Notes: generated from the letters alone by a model not told the origin. Positions 47,102-56,028 are shown, counted from the stretch's first letter. The stretch: DNA of 64,000 nt from Pseudomonas helvetica (GCF_039908645.1 NZ_CP150917.1:5591501-5655500), one strand, 5' to 3'. Numbers and translations are program-made.

Positions 47102-48063
47102 GGTGTCTCCCGAAAATGTTGATAACCCCGGGCTTGCGGGGTGATGTCCTGCCCGATCGCGTCCAGCAGCGTCACGCCCTGCCCGGCCACGACCCGCCCG
47201 ACAACGTGAATCGGCCAGCCGTCGGCGAGCAGTCCCGGTAGTTGCGCGGGTGGCAGAGTGAACGCCAGCACATAGTCGTCACCACCACTCAAGGCCGCCA
47301 CGCGAGCCGCATTCTCACCGAGAAAGCTCACCAGTGCCGTTGACAGCGGCAGCTTTTCGCTTTCGATCAGCAAGCCGACAGCCGAGGCCTTGGCGATATG
47401 CCCGCAATCGGCGAGCAAACCGTCAGAGATATCCAGTGCCGAGGTGGCTTTGCCGCGCAACGCCATGCCCAATTCAAGCTGTGGCTGTGGCGACCAATAA
47501 TGCGCCAACAACGGCCCGGCAACTTCGGCGGGCGCGACGCGCTCACCCAACACCAGCGACAATGCACCGGCGGCGTTGCCCAGTTCACCGCCCACGCACA
47601 CCAGATCACCGGGTTGCGCACCGCTGCGGGTCAGTGCCTTGCCTGCCGGGACCCGACCGAACACGGTCATGGTCAGGCTCAGCGGTCCGCGTGTGGTGTC
47701 GCCGCCCACCAGCTGTACACCGCAGTGTTGCGCCATGGCGTTCAAACCACGGGCAAAGGCGTCCAGCCAATCGGCGGTTACCGTCGGCAAAGTCAGGGCA
47801 AGGGTAAAGGCAATGGGGGTGGCGCCCATGGCAGCCAGATCGCTGACCGCCACAGCCAGCGAACGCTGACCGAGCAGAAACGGGTCGCAAGGGTCTGCGA
47901 AATGCACACCGGCCACGAGCGTGTCGGTGGAAATTGCCAGCTGCTCCCCTGCGGGAACAGCGAGCAAGGCGCAGTCGTCGCCGATTCCCAGGTCAACGCC
48001 CTCACCGCCTTGCGCACAAGGCGCGGCGGCAAAGTAATTGCGGATCAGCTCAAACTCGCCCAT
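47098..48063 (-). CDS. thiL: Thiamine-monophosphate kinase ThiL
   Basis: A 321-residue ATP-dependent kinase that makes thiamine pyrophosphate. FELIRNYFAAAP, DLGIGDDCALLAVPAGEQLAISTDTLVAGVHF (Mg and nucleotide site), LAVAVSDLAAMGATP and the LDISDGLLADCGHIAKAS motif are those of the PurM/ThiL fold. It lies between nusB (23 nt upstream) and pgpA (4-nt overlap), the standard proteobacterial order. Confidence 0.97.
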   Translation of the reverse strand: MGEFELIRNYFAAAPCAQGGEGVDLGIGDDCALLAVPAGEQLAISTDTLVAGVHFADPCDPFLLGQRSLAVAVSDLAAMGATPIAFTLALTLPTVTADWLDAFARGLNAMAQHCGVQLVGGDTTRGPLSLTMTVFGRVPAGKALTRSGAQPGDLVCVGGELGNAAGALSLVLGERVAPAEVAGPLLAHYWSPQPQLELGMALRGKATSALDISDGLLADCGHIAKASAVGLLIESEKLPLSTALVSFLGENAARVAALSGGDDYVLAFTLPPAQLPGLLADGWPIHVVGRVVAGQGVTLLDAIGQDITPQARGYQHFRETP

Positions 48064-48086
48064 GGCAATGGCAGTTCAAGCGCCGA

Positions 48087-48587
48087 TCAGCGCTTGAACG
48101 CCTTCACTTCAGCTTCACGCAGGCGCGGGGCCAGCTTGTCGAGTACACCGTTGACGAACTTGTGGCCATCGGTGGAACCGAAGACTTTAGCCAGCTCGAT
48201 GCCTTCGTTGATCACCACGCGGTAAGGCACGTCGACACGCTTGAGCAGTTCCCAGGTGGACAGGCGCAGAACCGCCAGTTCAACCGGGTCCAGCTCTTCG
48301 ATTTCGATGTCCAGGCATGGCTTCAGCGCGGTGTCGATCTCGGTGCGATGCGCCGGAACCCCGTGGAGGATTTCGCGGAAGTACGCGGCATCGACATCGG
48401 TGAAATCGTTATCGACCCGGAACTGCGCTTCGATCTCGTTCAGCGATTGCTTGGCCATGTGCCATTGATACAGCGCCTGGGTCGCGAGCTGACGAGCTTC
48501 GCGACGCTTGACGCTTTTCGATGGTTTGCCAGCATCCGCAGGCTTTGGATCGCGCGGGTTGAAACGATCGCTTTCGTCGCTAATCAC
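48087..48587 (-). CDS. nusB: Transcription antitermination factor NusB
   Basis: A 166-residue all-helical RNA-binding factor of rRNA antitermination complexes. [29 protein letters not shown] and the later [34 protein letters not shown] are the family signatures. The N-terminal tail ([20 protein letters not shown]) is a longer hydrophilic stretch than in E. coli NusB. Start overlaps the ribH stop by 4 nt. Confidence 0.97.
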   Translation of the reverse strand: MISDESDRFNPRDPKPADAGKPSKSVKRREARQLATQALYQWHMAKQSLNEIEAQFRVDNDFTDVDAAYFREILHGVPAHRTEIDTALKPCLDIEIEELDPVELAVLRLSTWELLKRVDVPYRVVINEGIELAKVFGSTDGHKFVNGVLDKLAPRLREAEVKAFKR

Positions 48588-49060
48588 TTGGCCTCCAACT
48601 GCGCCAGCAGGCTGACCATTTCCAGAGCGGACAAGGCTGCTTCAGCACCTTTGTTGCCGGCCTTGGTGCCGGAACGTTCGATGGCTTGCTCGATCGAGTC
48701 GACGGTCAGTACGCCGAAAGCGACCGGTACGCCGAATTCCATGGACACCTGGGCCAGGCCCTTGGTGCACTCGCCAGCCACGTATTCGAAGTGCGGAGTG
48801 CCGCCACGAATGACCGCGCCCAGCGCGATGATTGCCGCGAACTCGCCCTTCTGAGCGACTTTCTGCGCAACCAGCGGGATTTCGAAGGCGCCAGGGGCAC
48901 GGATGATGGTGATGTCGCTTTCGCTCACGCCATGGCGAACCAGGGCATCAACAGCACCGCTTACCAGGCTCTCGACAACGAAGCTGTTGAAGCGGCCAAC
49001 AACCAAAGCGTAGCGGCCTTTGGGGGCGATGAAGGTACCTTCGATGGTCTTCAGGGTCAT
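48584..49060 (-). CDS. ribH: 6,7-dimethyl-8-ribityllumazine synthase RibH
   Basis: A 158-residue lumazine synthase that joins 3,4-dihydroxy-2-butanone-4-phosphate to the ribitylamino-pyrimidine. Marks are [39 protein letters not shown] motif ([18 protein letters not shown]), [19 protein letters not shown] (phosphate-binding loop and catalytic His) and [15 protein letters not shown]. It precedes nusB with 4-nt overlap. Confidence 0.97.
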   Translation of the reverse strand: MTLKTIEGTFIAPKGRYALVVGRFNSFVVESLVSGAVDALVRHGVSESDITIIRAPGAFEIPLVAQKVAQKGEFAAIIALGAVIRGGTPHFEYVAGECTKGLAQVSMEFGVPVAFGVLTVDSIEQAIERSGTKAGNKGAEAALSALEMVSLLAQLEAK

Positions 49061-49151
49061 TCGACAAATCTCTTAAAGAGCCGGGACGCGTTCAGTACGC
49101 GTCCCTCAGTGATATTTGAACCGCGAACAAGGGGGTGAAAAACACCGGTCT

Positions 49152-50243
49152 TTATTCGGAGGGCACGTATTCTACAACTTCCAGATCGAAACCGGATATC
49201 GCATTAAATTTCATTGGCGCACTCATCAGGCGCATTTTGCGTACACCCAGGTCACGCAGGATCTGCGAGCCGGCACCGACGATGCTGTAGGTGGTCGGTT
49301 TTTTCGGCTGTGCGTGGTCGGCGGTTTCGCGAATATGCGCCAGCAACACGTCGCCATCGAGCGGGTGACCGAGCAACAGCACCACACCGCTGCCAGCCTC
49401 GGCAACCGCGGCCATGGCGGCGCGCAGGCTCCAGCGGCCTGGCTGCTTGACCATCAACAGGTCGCGCAGCGGGTCCATGTTGTGCACGCGAACCAGGGTC
49501 GGTTCTTCGGCGCAAATGGTGCCCAGGGTCAGTGCCATGTGCACGTCGCCTTCCACTGAATCACGGTAGGTCACCAGGTTGAACTGGCCCAGTTCGCTGT
49601 CCAGCGGCTGCTCGGCAATCCGCTGAACGGTACGTTCATGGATCATCCGGTAGTGAATCAGGTCGGCGATGGTGCCGATCTTGATGTTGTGTTCGGCGGC
49701 GAAGGTTTCCAGCTCGGCGCGACGGGACATGGTGCCGTCGTCGTTCATCACTTCGCAGATCACCCCGCTCGGCTCGAAACCGGCCATGCGCGCCAGGTCG
49801 CAAGCGGCTTCGGTGTGGCCGGCACGGGCCAGGGTGCCGCCGGCCTGGGCCATCAGCGGGAAGATGTGGCCGGGGCTGACGATGTCTTCGGCCTTGGCGT
49901 CTTTGGCGGCGGCCGCTTGCACGGTGCGCGCACGATCAGCCGCAGAGATACCGGTGGTGACGCCGACAGCGGCTTCGATGGACACGGTGAACTTGGTGCC
50001 GAAACCGGAGCCGTTGCGCGGTGCCATCAATGGCAGCTTGAGCAGCTCGCAGCGCTCGCGGCTCATCGGCATGCAGATCAGGCCACGAGCGTGCTTGGCC
50101 ATGAAGTTGATGTGTTCAGGCTGGCAGCACTCGGCGGCCATGATCAGGTCGCCTTCGTTCTCGCGGTCTTCGTCATCCATGAGGATGACCATCTTGCCTT
50201 GGCGGATGTCTTCAACCAGTTCTTCGATGCTATTGAGCGCCAC
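49152..50243 (-). CDS. ribB: 3,4-dihydroxy-2-butanone-4-phosphate synthase with degenerate cyclohydrolase domain (RibB)
   Basis: A 363-residue two-domain protein. The N-terminal DHBP synthase (1-205) is intact: DDEDRENEGDLIMAAE, ARGLICMPMS, FTVSIEAAVGVTTGISAADRARTVQ, and the HTEAACDLARMAGF site. The C-terminal part has the layout of GTP cyclohydrolase II but no zinc cysteines: the HSECLTGD...RCDCG of RibA is replaced by VHNMDPLRDLLM, and [10 protein letters not shown] by LLGHPLDGDV. It is therefore probably only a synthase. The GTG at 50243 follows AAGGGGGTG; the ATG-less upstream part of the frame is not conserved. Leftward, between ribC and ribH. Confidence 0.95.
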   Translation of the reverse strand: MALNSIEELVEDIRQGKMVILMDDEDRENEGDLIMAAECCQPEHINFMAKHARGLICMPMSRERCELLKLPLMAPRNGSGFGTKFTVSIEAAVGVTTGISAADRARTVQAAAAKDAKAEDIVSPGHIFPLMAQAGGTLARAGHTEAACDLARMAGFEPSGVICEVMNDDGTMSRRAELETFAAEHNIKIGTIADLIHYRMIHERTVQRIAEQPLDSELGQFNLVTYRDSVEGDVHMALTLGTICAEEPTLVRVHNMDPLRDLLMVKQPGRWSLRAAMAAVAEAGSGVVLLLGHPLDGDVLLAHIRETADHAQPKKPTTYSIVGAGSQILRDLGVRKMRLMSAPMKFNAISGFDLEVVEYVPSE

Positions 50244-50259
50244 GCGGCACCCCCTTGAG

Positions 50260-50922
50260 TCAGGATTTGAGGTAGCCGTTGGCGGCCAGAAAGCTTTCGG
50301 TAATGTTGCCCTTCGAGGATTCTGCGGCCTTGTCACCCAGCAATAGACGCTCCAGGTAACGGGCCAGCAGATCGACCTCAAGGTTGACCCGGCGACCTGG
50401 CTGGTAAGACGCCATGATGGTTTCGCTCAGGGTATGCGGAATGATCGTCAGCAAGAACTCGGCGCCATCGACCGCGTTCACCGTCAGGCTGGTGCCATCA
50501 ACCGTGATCGAGCCTTTATGGGCGATGTATTTGGCCAGGTCTTTCGGCGCACGAATGCGGAACTCCACGGCACGGGCATTCTCGGTACGCGCAACCACTT
50601 CGCCGACGCCGTCGACGTGACCGCTGACCAGATGCCCACCGAGGCGGGTGGTCGGGGTCAAGGCTTTTTCCAGGTTGACCGGGCTGCCGCTTTTCAGGTC
50701 ATTCATGGCGGTGCAGTCGAGGGTTTCGCGACTGACGTCCGCTGCAAAGCCATTGCCCGGCAGTTCAACCGCTGTCAGGCAGACGCCGTTGACCGCGATG
50801 CTGTCGCCGAGCTTGACGTCGCTCAGGTCGAGCTTGCCGGTTTCTACGTGAACCCGTACATCACCACCTTTTGGGGTCAATGCACGGATGCTGCCGATGG
50901 ATTCGATGATGCCGGTAAACAT
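50260..50922 (-). CDS. ribC: Riboflavin synthase alpha subunit
   Basis: A 220-residue enzyme that dismutates two lumazines into riboflavin and pyrimidine. It has two lumazine-binding repeats: MFTGIIESIGSIRALTPKGGDV, GDSIAVNGVCLTAVEL, GGHLVSGHVDGVGEV in the first, and HKGSITVDGTSLTVNAVDGAEF with IIPHTLSETIM in the second. Start is the common MFTGIIE. The gene stands 48 nt downstream of ribD and 16 nt before the ribB start. Named ribE or ribC depending on the organism. Confidence 0.97.
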   Translation of the reverse strand: MFTGIIESIGSIRALTPKGGDVRVHVETGKLDLSDVKLGDSIAVNGVCLTAVELPGNGFAADVSRETLDCTAMNDLKSGSPVNLEKALTPTTRLGGHLVSGHVDGVGEVVARTENARAVEFRIRAPKDLAKYIAHKGSITVDGTSLTVNAVDGAEFLLTIIPHTLSETIMASYQPGRRVNLEVDLLARYLERLLLGDKAAESSKGNITESFLAANGYLKS

Positions 50923-50970
50923 GGAGTCCTCCTCGAGAACAAAACCTTCGCTTGTGGCGCAGGTCGGGAA

Positions 50971-52104
50971 TTATACGCTCGCTGGCGGAACGGGGACCGC
51001 GATGACTCGCCAGTCATCGCCCACCGCGCGAATTTCTGTGATTTTCAGCTCCGGCGCATCCTTCATTTGTGCGAGTGGCCAGTCCAGCAATGGTCGCGCC
51101 GTGGAGCCGAGGAACTTGCCCGCGATGAAGATCTGGAATTCGTCCACCAACCCTTGCTGGGCAAACGCTCCAGCCAGACGCGGGCCGGCTTCCACCAGCA
51201 CTTCGTTGACGCCCCGGGCGGCGAGTTCGAGCAGCAGCTTGCGCAGGTCGACCTGGCCATCATCGCCGGGCACGATCAGGCATTCGGGGCCGTTGGCGTA
51301 CTGCTCTTCCACCGCGACACAGGTAGCGACCAGCGCCGGGCCAGCCTTGAAAAACGGCGCATCGAGCGGCACGCGCAGGCGGCCGTCGATCAGCACGCGA
51401 AGCGGCGGGCGGCTCATGGCGAGCGCAGTTTGCTCGGCATCCAGACCCAACTCGTCGGCACGCACGGTCAAGCGCGCATCATCGGCCAGCACCGTGTCGG
51501 CACCAGTCAACACGACGCTGGCCTGAGCCCGCAGACGCTGCACAGCCGAGCGGGCGGCGGGACCGGTGATCCATTGGCTTTCGCCACTGGCCATGGCGGT
51601 GCGACCGTCTAGGCTCATTGCCAACTTGACCCGCACGAACGGCAAGCCGTGTTCCATGCGCTTGAGAAAACCTTCATTGAGCTTGCGCGCCTCGCCTTCG
51701 AGCACGCCGCTGCGGGTCTCGATGCCCGCCTGCTCCAGACGCTGCAGACCGCGGCCAGCGACTTCCGGGTTCGGGTCCTGCATCGCCGCAACCACTCGCG
51801 CCAGGCCAGCGTTCACCAGCGCATCGGCACACGGCGGCGTGCGGCCATGATGGCTGCAAGGCTCCAGCGTGACGTAGGCGGTGGCACCGCGGGCGTTTTC
51901 GCCGGCGGCGCGCAAGGCGTGGACTTCGGCATGCGGTTCGCCGGCGCGCACATGCCAGCCTTCGCCGACAATCTGCCCGTCACGCACGATCACGCAGCCC
52001 ACCCGAGGGTTGGGATGGGTGGTGTAGTGACCTTTGCGCGCCAGTTCCAGCGCGCGCGCCATGTAATGGGCGTCGAGGACCTGTTGTTCCGGGGATATGC
52101 TCAT
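50971..52104 (-). CDS. ribD: Bifunctional deaminase/reductase RibD
   Basis: A 377-residue enzyme with an N-terminal cytidine-deaminase-like domain (zinc site [14 protein letters not shown] and [11 protein letters not shown]) and a C-terminal DHFR-like reductase ([25 protein letters not shown], then [13 protein letters not shown] segment, [14 protein letters not shown]). It performs the second and third steps of riboflavin synthesis. Start overlaps the nrdR stop by 4 nt, the normal nrdR-ribD pairing. Confidence 0.97.
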   Translation of the reverse strand: MSISPEQQVLDAHYMARALELARKGHYTTHPNPRVGCVIVRDGQIVGEGWHVRAGEPHAEVHALRAAGENARGATAYVTLEPCSHHGRTPPCADALVNAGLARVVAAMQDPNPEVAGRGLQRLEQAGIETRSGVLEGEARKLNEGFLKRMEHGLPFVRVKLAMSLDGRTAMASGESQWITGPAARSAVQRLRAQASVVLTGADTVLADDARLTVRADELGLDAEQTALAMSRPPLRVLIDGRLRVPLDAPFFKAGPALVATCVAVEEQYANGPECLIVPGDDGQVDLRKLLLELAARGVNEVLVEAGPRLAGAFAQQGLVDEFQIFIAGKFLGSTARPLLDWPLAQMKDAPELKITEIRAVGDDWRVIAVPVPPASV

Positions 52105-52565
52105 TCTTTTACCGGCTCACGGGCCAGGCGATCGATCTCTTCGCGGAACTCGTTGAGGTCCTGGAAGCGGCGATACACCGAAGCGAAACGAATGTAGGCG
52201 ACTTCATCGAGCTTTTGCAGCTCGGCCATCACCAGTTCACCGACCACGAGGGATTTGACCTCGCGCTCGCCGGTCGCTCGCAGTTTGTGTTTGATATGGG
52301 CCAGCGCCGCTTCCAGGCGCTCGACGCTTACCGGGCGCTTCTCCAGCGCACGCTGCATGCCGGCGCGAAGTTTTTCTTCGTCGAACGGCTGACGGCTGCC
52401 GTCGGTTTTGATCAGGCGCGGCAACACCAGTTCGGCAGTTTCGAACGTCGTGAAACGTTCGCCGCAGGCCAGACATTCGCGCCGGCGGCGCACCTGTTCG
52501 CCCTCGGCGACCAGACGCGAGTCGATGACCTTGGTGTCGTTGGCACCGCAGAAGGGACAGTGCAT
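52101..52565 (-). CDS. nrdR: Transcriptional repressor NrdR
   Basis: A 154-residue ATP/dATP-sensing repressor of ribonucleotide reductase genes. Zinc ribbon [19 protein letters not shown]...[17 protein letters not shown] (four Cys) and an ATP-cone ([36 protein letters not shown]). The ATG at 52565 is the family start; the ORF extends 19 codons upstream without similarity. It heads the leftward nrdR-ribD-ribC-ribB-ribH-nusB-thiL-pgpA block. Confidence 0.97.
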   Translation of the reverse strand: MHCPFCGANDTKVIDSRLVAEGEQVRRRRECLACGERFTTFETAELVLPRLIKTDGSRQPFDEEKLRAGMQRALEKRPVSVERLEAALAHIKHKLRATGEREVKSLVVGELVMAELQKLDEVAYIRFASVYRRFQDLNEFREEIDRLAREPVKE

Positions 52566-52693
52566 GGTGGCAGGCAACAAAAAAAGGGAGGGCCATGGTA
52601 GCGCATCCCACTGGCAAGACAAGCCATAGGGTTTGCGGTATACAGACGGGCTACACTGTCTGATCGATGGATTTCATTTTGCTGGAGCCGCAA

Positions 52694-53155
52694 ATGCCGC
52701 TAAGACCGCTTGTTTTACTCAGTCTCATCGGCCTGTTGGTCGCGTGTAGCAGCGCACCCAAACCGGCGGCACCGACTCCGGGCCCTGCACCGCAGATGGC
52801 CCAGAAAAAAGCCCAGGCCTCGGCCGACCTCGGACCGCTGCCCGCGTATCAACGGGAATTGAGCGGCACCTTGCAGGGCGTGCCGGCCGGCGCCGAGGTT
52901 GAACTGGCGCTGCTGGTGATCGACGAACGCTCCCGGCCGCAGCAATTGCTCGCCAGCGCCAACCTGATCGGCAACAACAAGGCTCTGCCATTCCATCTGC
53001 GATTCAATCCCGACTCGTTCCCGGTCGGTGCACGCGTCGAACTGCGGGGTCGCGCCAGCCAGTCCGGGCAGTTGATCCTGCACCTGCCGGCGCAACGCAT
53101 CTTTGAGCCGAAGACCCAGGCCCTGGGCCAATTGCAGTTCCTCAAAGCGCCATGA
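52694..53155 (+). CDS. YbaY-like lipoprotein
   Basis: A 153-residue lipoprotein. MPLRPLVLLSLIGLLVAC carries a lipobox (LVAC, Cys18), and the mature part begins SSAPKPAAPTPGPAP, a proline-rich tether. The C-terminal domain (ELSGTLQGVPAGAEVELALLVIDERSRPQQLLAS..., FHLRFNPDSFPVGARVELRGRASQSGQLIL) is the YbaY (type III secretion lipochaperone-like) beta-sandwich. A GGAG lies 8 nt before the ATG at 52694. Stop overlaps the start of the methyltransferase. Function unknown. Confidence 0.87.
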   Translation: MPLRPLVLLSLIGLLVACSSAPKPAAPTPGPAPQMAQKKAQASADLGPLPAYQRELSGTLQGVPAGAEVELALLVIDERSRPQQLLASANLIGNNKALPFHLRFNPDSFPVGARVELRGRASQSGQLILHLPAQRIFEPKTQALGQLQFLKAP

Positions 53156-53808
53156 ATGCACCGCTCGACCTGCAACAGGCGTTAAGTGAACTGCTCGGCG
53201 ATGCACAGCTGGTCCGGTGTCCATTGCCTGAAACCACGCTGAAACTCTGGCTGATCGACGGCGACAACATGAACCGCGCCTTCAGCCCGGAAGAAACCCG
53301 GCGCATTCTGCACGAGCCACCGTACTGGAGCTTTTGCTGGGCCAGCGGCCTGGCGATGGCCCGTTACCTGGCGGAGCATCCGCAGTGGGTTGCCGGCAAG
53401 CGCGTGCTGGATTTCGGCGCCGGCTCCGGGGTGGCGGGGATTGCAGCGGTCAAGGCAGGGGCGCTGGAAGTGGTGGCCTGTGATCTTGATCCATTGGCAA
53501 TTGCAGCCTGCCGGGCGAATGCCGAACTCAATGACGTCGAGCTCAGCTACTCGACAGACTTTTTTGCCGAGGCCGATCGTTTTGATCTGATTCTGGTGGC
53601 CGACGTGTTGTACGACCGGGCCAACCTGCCGTTGCTCGATGAGTTTCTCAGCCGTGGCCGCGAGGCGTTGGTGGCGGATTCACGAGTTCGGGATTTCCGT
53701 CATCCGTTGTATCAGCGGCTGGAAATGCTTGAGGCGATGACCTTACCGGATCTGGCAGAACCAGAAGAGTTTCGGCATGTGAGCCTGTACCACGCCAAAC
53801 GTACATGA
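53152..53808 (+). CDS. Class I SAM-dependent methyltransferase (ETFB-lysine/nicotinamide type)
   Basis: A 218-residue Rossmann methyltransferase. Motif I is RVLDFGAGSGVAGIAAVKAGA (SAM loop GxGxG), followed by VVACDLDPLAIAACRANAELN (acidic motif II). EPPYWSFCWASGLAMARYL near residue 60 and LILVADVLYDRANLPLLDEFL match the lysine-methyltransferase branch (METTL20/ETFB-KMT-like; PrmA-related). The substrate is likely a protein lysine, by family only. It overlaps the YbaY-like gene by 4 nt. Confidence 0.85.
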   Translation: MNAPLDLQQALSELLGDAQLVRCPLPETTLKLWLIDGDNMNRAFSPEETRRILHEPPYWSFCWASGLAMARYLAEHPQWVAGKRVLDFGAGSGVAGIAAVKAGALEVVACDLDPLAIAACRANAELNDVELSYSTDFFAEADRFDLILVADVLYDRANLPLLDEFLSRGREALVADSRVRDFRHPLYQRLEMLEAMTLPDLAEPEEFRHVSLYHAKRT

Positions 53809-53817
53809 TCGTTCCAG

Positions 53818-53968
53818 CCCGTAGCAGCTGTCGAGCCTGCGAGGCTGCGTTCGGCTGCGAAGCAGTCGTGGAATCAGGCAGCACGTTTTTTCAGGCAGTC
53901 CGTGTACCCGGGATTTACGAGGACTGCGTCCTCGAACGCAGCCTCGCGGGCTCGACAGCTGCTACGGG
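53818..53968. repeat. Long inverted REP-like doublet (type C), copy 2
   Basis: Arms of about 36 nt (left begins CCCGTAGCAGCTGTCGAGCC; right ends GGCTCGACAGCTGCTACGGG) in inverted orientation around a 78-nt spacer that itself has a TGCGAAGCAG element. The same GTAGCAGCTG...GCCTGCG core as at 45659. It lies between the methyltransferase and the thioredoxin-like gene. Confidence 0.88.
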
Positions 53969-54054
53969 CGTTGGAGCAGAAAGTTGTGTAGATACTTATG
54001 CCCGTCGCCGCCAGCCCTTATAGTTCTCCCATTCACGTTTCTTCGAGATTCCCC

Positions 54055-54927
54055 ATGAGTCAAGACACGCCATATATCTTCGACGCCACTACCGCCGATT
54101 TCGACCAGTCGGTGATCGAGAACTCGTTCCACAAGCCGGTGCTGGTGGATTTCTGGGCTGAATGGTGTGCGCCGTGCAAGGCGCTGATGCCGATGCTGCA
54201 ATCCATCGCCGAGAGCTATCAGGGCGAGTTGCTGCTGGCCAAGGTCAACTGCGACGTCGAGCCGGACATCGTTTCGCGCTTCGGTATTCGCAGCCTGCCG
54301 ACAGTGGTGCTGTTCAAGGACGGTCAGCCGGTGGACGGCTTTGCCGGCGCACAGCCCGAGTCCGCTGTTCGCGCACTGCTTGAGCCACACGTAAAAATGC
54401 CTCCGCCGGCCGCTTCCGACCCGATCGAACAGGCGCAGGCGCTGTTCGACGAAGGTCGTTTCGCGGATGCCGAAGCCACACTGAAAGTGCTGCTGGGTGA
54501 GGACAATACCAACGCCCGCGCGTTGATCCTCTATGCGCGCTGCCTGACCGAACGTGGCGAGCTGAGTGAAGCCCAGGCCGTGCTCGATGCGGTGAAAAGC
54601 GATGAACACAAAGCCGCACTTGCCGGCGCCAAGGCGCAAATCAAGTTTCTCGGCCAGGCCGCTGACTTGCCGGATGTCGCCGACCTGAAATCGCGTCTGG
54701 CGCAAAACCCGCAGGACGATGAAGCCGTCTATCAGTTGGCGATCCAGCAACTGGCCCGTCAACAATATGAGCCGGCACTGGACTCCCTGCTCAAGCTGTT
54801 TATCCGCAATCGCAGCTACAGCGAAGGGTTGCCGCACAAGACCCTGCTGCAAGTGTTCGAACTGCTGGGCAACGATCACCCGCTGGTGACCGTTTACCGC
54901 CGCAAGCTGTTTGCAGCGCTCTACTAG
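54055..54927 (+). CDS. Thioredoxin-TPR co-chaperone (CnoX/YbbN-like)
   Basis: A 290-residue protein. The N-terminal thioredoxin domain (1-110) has an intact active site W37-C38-A-P-C41 and the SLPTVVLFKDGQPV cis-Pro loop. The C-terminal half (125-290) has TPR-like helices (ALFDEGRFADAEATLKVLL, NARALILYARCLTERGELSEAQAVL). This is the CnoX/YbbN layout: a holdase and redox factor acting with GroEL. E. coli CnoX lacks the two-cysteine site; this one keeps it. ATG at 54055 chosen because residues before it are not family-like. It ends in TAG shared with the convergent gene. Confidence 0.9.
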   Translation: MSQDTPYIFDATTADFDQSVIENSFHKPVLVDFWAEWCAPCKALMPMLQSIAESYQGELLLAKVNCDVEPDIVSRFGIRSLPTVVLFKDGQPVDGFAGAQPESAVRALLEPHVKMPPPAASDPIEQAQALFDEGRFADAEATLKVLLGEDNTNARALILYARCLTERGELSEAQAVLDAVKSDEHKAALAGAKAQIKFLGQAADLPDVADLKSRLAQNPQDDEAVYQLAIQQLARQQYEPALDSLLKLFIRNRSYSEGLPHKTLLQVFELLGNDHPLVTVYRRKLFAALY

Positions 54928-55283
54928 GCCTGCTCGATCCAACTATAGAGCGGCGTATCCCCGCCGCTCACGACCTTGACCTCCGGGCTATGGCGCAAGC
55001 GCACCAGCAGACGTTTGCCGGCGACGGTGTTGCCGGTCAAACCCTGCAGTTGCTCCAGCAGGTCCGGCCCCGTCAATTGCCCGGACTTGCGCAGCAGATC
55101 CTTGGCGAGTTGCCACAGCAGCTCATCCTGATTGACCGGTTTGACCACCGGATCGGCCACTGCTGCACTGTTTTCTGATTTGCTTACCTGCAACTGCGCG
55201 CCAAGCCTCGCCCAATCCCCATCATCCAGCTCCAGGGTCAAATCCACCGGCCAATCGCCGATGCTTCCACGAATGCGCAACAT
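54924..55283 (-). CDS. Conserved hypothetical protein
   Basis: A 119-residue cytosolic protein I do not recognise. It has an N-terminal beta-like part (MLRIRGSIGDWPVDLTLELDDGDWARLGAQL) and a helical C-terminus (LLWQLAKDLLRKSGQLTGPDLLEQLQGL, KRLLVRLRHSPEVKV). No signal peptide or membrane segment. It is convergent with the thioredoxin gene, the two stops overlapping in CTAG at 54924-54927, and divergent from the zinc-operon gene at 55417, which makes its upstream region the same control interval. Confidence 0.75.
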   Translation of the reverse strand: MLRIRGSIGDWPVDLTLELDDGDWARLGAQLQVSKSENSAAVADPVVKPVNQDELLWQLAKDLLRKSGQLTGPDLLEQLQGLTGNTVAGKRLLVRLRHSPEVKVVSGGDTPLYSWIEQA

Positions 55284-55365
55284 TGGGCTTTCCTCAGGTT
55301 TATGACGAACATGCTCCCATGCGTCTTGCGCAACGCCAAGCGGACAGTCAAACTCTCGCCATTCT

Positions 55366-55380
55366 TGTTATAAGATTACA
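55366..55380 (+). promoter_or_regulatory. Zur-like box
   Basis: TGTTATAAGATTACA fits the Zur consensus TGTTATANTATAACA at 12 of 14 defined positions. It is 36 nt upstream of the start of the histidine-rich zinc protein gene, within AT-rich DNA (continuing TAACAAAATTTTCATC). The site therefore supports zinc control of the operon from 55417; it is not proof. Confidence 0.6.
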
Positions 55381-55416
55381 TAACAAAATTTTCATCTTCC
55401 TTCCCGGAGAGAGTCC

Positions 55417-56028
55417 ATGCGCCGTCTGTTACTCGCTTTGCCGTTTGCTCTGTTGCCGCTGGCTATCGCTCAGGCCGCTGAAGTTCATGATCACGAACAT
55501 GAACACGGCAGCCTGGGCGCCCACGAACACGGCGTCGGGCGTTTGAACGCGGCGCTGGACGGTCAGACGCTGGAACTGGAGCTGGAAAGCCCGGCGATGA
55601 ACCTGGTGGGCTTCGAACACGTTGCCAGCACTGATGCAGACAAGGCCAAAGTCGCCGCCGCCCGTGCGCAGCTGGAGAAACCGCTGGTGCTGTTCAGCCT
55701 GCCAAAAGCGGCCAACTGCGTGGTCAGTCAGCAAGAACTGAACAGCCCGCTGTTCGGTGACAAACCGGATACCGATGATCATGACGACGATGACGACCAC
55801 GCGACTGACGGTAAAGGCGCAGCCGCCGAAGAGCATCACCACGATCACAGCGAAATCCACGCGCACTACCAATTCACCTGCGCCGCCCCTGGCGCGCTGA
55901 AGACCCTAGACTTGTCGCAAGTGTTCACGACCTTCCCCGCGACGCAGAAAATTCAGGTACAACTCATCAGCCCAAGCGGCCAGCAAGGGGTAGAAGTGAC
56001 CTCGAAGGCTGCGGCACTGAAATTCTGA
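55417..56028 (+). CDS. Histidine-rich DUF2796 zinc-binding periplasmic protein (ZrgA-like)
   Basis: A 203-residue exported protein with signal peptide MRRLLLALPFALLPLAIAQA. It has two histidine clusters: HDHEHEHGSLGAHEHG just after cleavage, and DDHDDDDDHATDG...EEHHHDHSEIHAHY in the middle. The DUF2796 body (LNAALDGQTLELELESPAMNLVGFEH, YQFTCAAPGALKTLDLSQVFTTFPATQKIQVQLI) is like ZrgA of Vibrio and PA4063. It probably captures Zn2+ for uptake or storage. A Zur-like box lies upstream; an ABC transporter follows after a REP doublet. Confidence 0.87.
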   Translation: MRRLLLALPFALLPLAIAQAAEVHDHEHEHGSLGAHEHGVGRLNAALDGQTLELELESPAMNLVGFEHVASTDADKAKVAAARAQLEKPLVLFSLPKAANCVVSQQELNSPLFGDKPDTDDHDDDDDHATDGKGAAAEEHHHDHSEIHAHYQFTCAAPGALKTLDLSQVFTTFPATQKIQVQLISPSGQQGVEVTSKAAALKF

